This document shows positions 63,391 to 64,000 of a stretch of 64,000 bases of DNA, in pieces. This DNA is from CAWBRT01 sp050015355 (GTDB taxonomy: Bacteria; Acidobacteriota; Terriglobia; Terriglobales; Acidobacteriaceae). Below the pieces are notes generated by a model, which did no database searches, was not told where the DNA came from, and saw only the letters and a program-made list of their open reading frames with translations. The translations under genes and the position numbers were made by a program. The stretch is from the NCBI GenBank assembly GCA_050015355.1, contig JBEKBO010000007.1, positions 13,356 through 77,355 on the forward strand, read 5' to 3'. How positions within the stretch are numbered: position 1 is the first letter of the stretch; every line of letters starts with the position of its first letter.

Positions 63391-64000
63391 ATGGATACTA
63401 TGACTCCAGCAACCCAAACAGAGCTTCGCCTGGCGAGCCGCATGTCTCGCCTTGGTACGGAAACCGCCTTTGAAGTGTTAGTAAAGGCGCGCGCCCTGGA
63501 AAAGCAGGGCAGAGACATTGTTCACTTGGAAATCGGCGAGCCCGATTTCGACACTCCCGCCCACATCATCGAGGCGGGCAGCGACGCTCTTCATCACGGC
63601 TACACGCATTACGGGCCTTCGGCGGGCCTGCCTGAGCTGCGTCAGGCGATTGCCGACGAAGTGGCGGCAAGCCGCAACATCAAGGTTTCGCCGGACGAGG
63701 TTGTCGTGGTTCCGGGGGGCAAGCCCATCATGTTCTTCAGCATCATGGCGCTGGCCGAGGAAGGCGATGAGGTCATCTACCCCAATCCCGGCTTTCCCAT
63801 CTACGAATCCATGATCAACTTCGTTGGCGCCAAGCCTGTGCCCATCCGTCTGCGCGAAGAGATGGACTTCCGCCTCGACGTCAATGAGCTTGCCGGCCTG
63901 ATCAACGAGCGCACCAAACTCATTATTCTGAACTCGCCGCAGAACCCCACGGGCGGTGTATTGACCGAGCAGGACATTGCCGACATCGCCAGTGCCGTCG
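63391..64000 (+). CDS. Class I pyridoxal-phosphate aminotransferase (3' truncated by window)
   Basis: The first 203 codons of an aminotransferase. The sequence is open from ATG 63391 to the last base and reads MDTMTPATQTELRLASRMSRL, VHLEIGEPDFDTPAHI, HYGPSAGLPELRQAI, VVVPGGKPIMFFSIMAL, IYPNPGFPIYE and LNSPQNPTGG. These are the fold-type I landmarks; the PLP lysine and the rest lie outside the window. Likely an aspartate or aromatic aminotransferase. A second ATG at codon 4 is possible. The tract of eight G takes the place of the ribosome site. Confidence 0.93.
   Translation, partial: MDTMTPATQTELRLASRMSRLGTETAFEVLVKARALEKQGRDIVHLEIGEPDFDTPAHIIEAGSDALHHGYTHYGPSAGLPELRQAIADEVAASRNIKVSPDEVVVVPGGKPIMFFSIMALAEEGDEVIYPNPGFPIYESMINFVGAKPVPIRLREEMDFRLDVNELAGLINERTKLIILNSPQNPTGGVLTEQDIADIASAV

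Overview
The window is a GC-rich chromosomal segment that looks like Acidobacteriota, most likely class Terriglobia. The reasons are the family mix and the repeats. The families include a VWFA-related protein of the acidobacterial type, a pro-kumamolisin S53 protease, FG-GAP and YVTN-like propeller proteins, a lone secretin with TPRs and an S9 peptidase with a propeller. The intergenic spaces are filled with TGTCAT..ATGACA inverted repeats. No tRNA, rRNA, CRISPR, prophage or transposase gene was recognised. Both ends cut a gene: carB on the left and a class I aminotransferase on the right.

Layout. 1-4.2 kb: carB, FKBP isomerase and VKOR (+). 4.3-6.6 kb: a mono-haem cytochrome c (-) and an FG-GAP surface protein (+). 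6.8-10.8 kb: lower glycolysis on the minus strand in the order gap, pgk, macrodomain hydrolase, tpiA. 11-18.9 kb (+): a P-loop kinase-like protein, a serine hydrolase fused to a NamZ-type muramidase, a secreted unknown, nadE and a DsbA-like protein. 19-30 kb (-): secretin, HAD phosphatase, YmdB phosphodiesterase, a peptide-binding protein, anmK, nagZ and mutS. 30-36 kb (+): a GalT-like protein, a frameshifted unknown and the haem operon hemX-hemA-hemC-hemD. 36-45 kb: S9 peptidase (-), inositol-phosphate synthase (-), M48 peptidase (+), DedA (-) and coproheme decarboxylase (-). 45-57.9 kb: nth, an unusual lower-GC unknown, a methyltransferase/MTHFR fusion, a propeller lipoprotein, penicillin acylase, a Fur-family regulator, a zinc-ribbon membrane protein, a DHH phosphohydrolase and the VWFA protein. 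58-64 kb: S53 protease (-), a GT2 glycosyltransferase (+), an NTF2-like protein (-) and the aminotransferase (+).

Functional themes. Cell-wall recycling is represented by the NamZ fusion, NagZ, AnmK and a peptide-binding protein. Haem synthesis is represented by hemXACD and the HemQ-type decarboxylase. Oxidative folding outside the cytoplasm is represented by VKOR and the DsbA-like protein. Much of the remainder encodes secreted hydrolases and propellers.

The most unusual material is the repeats. One group (called VSP-A here) has fixed ends, GGGGTCCCCG and TGGGGTG, around a stem whose sequence differs between copies while base pairing is kept. Copies lie between genes and also in frame inside genes: three tandem copies in the M48 peptidase, one in the hemA tail and one before the signal segment of the NamZ fusion. 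A second hairpin group (VSP-B) and about a dozen 80-250 bp inverted repeats (LIR), several sharing flanks and termini like MITEs, fill many spaces, often between convergent genes.
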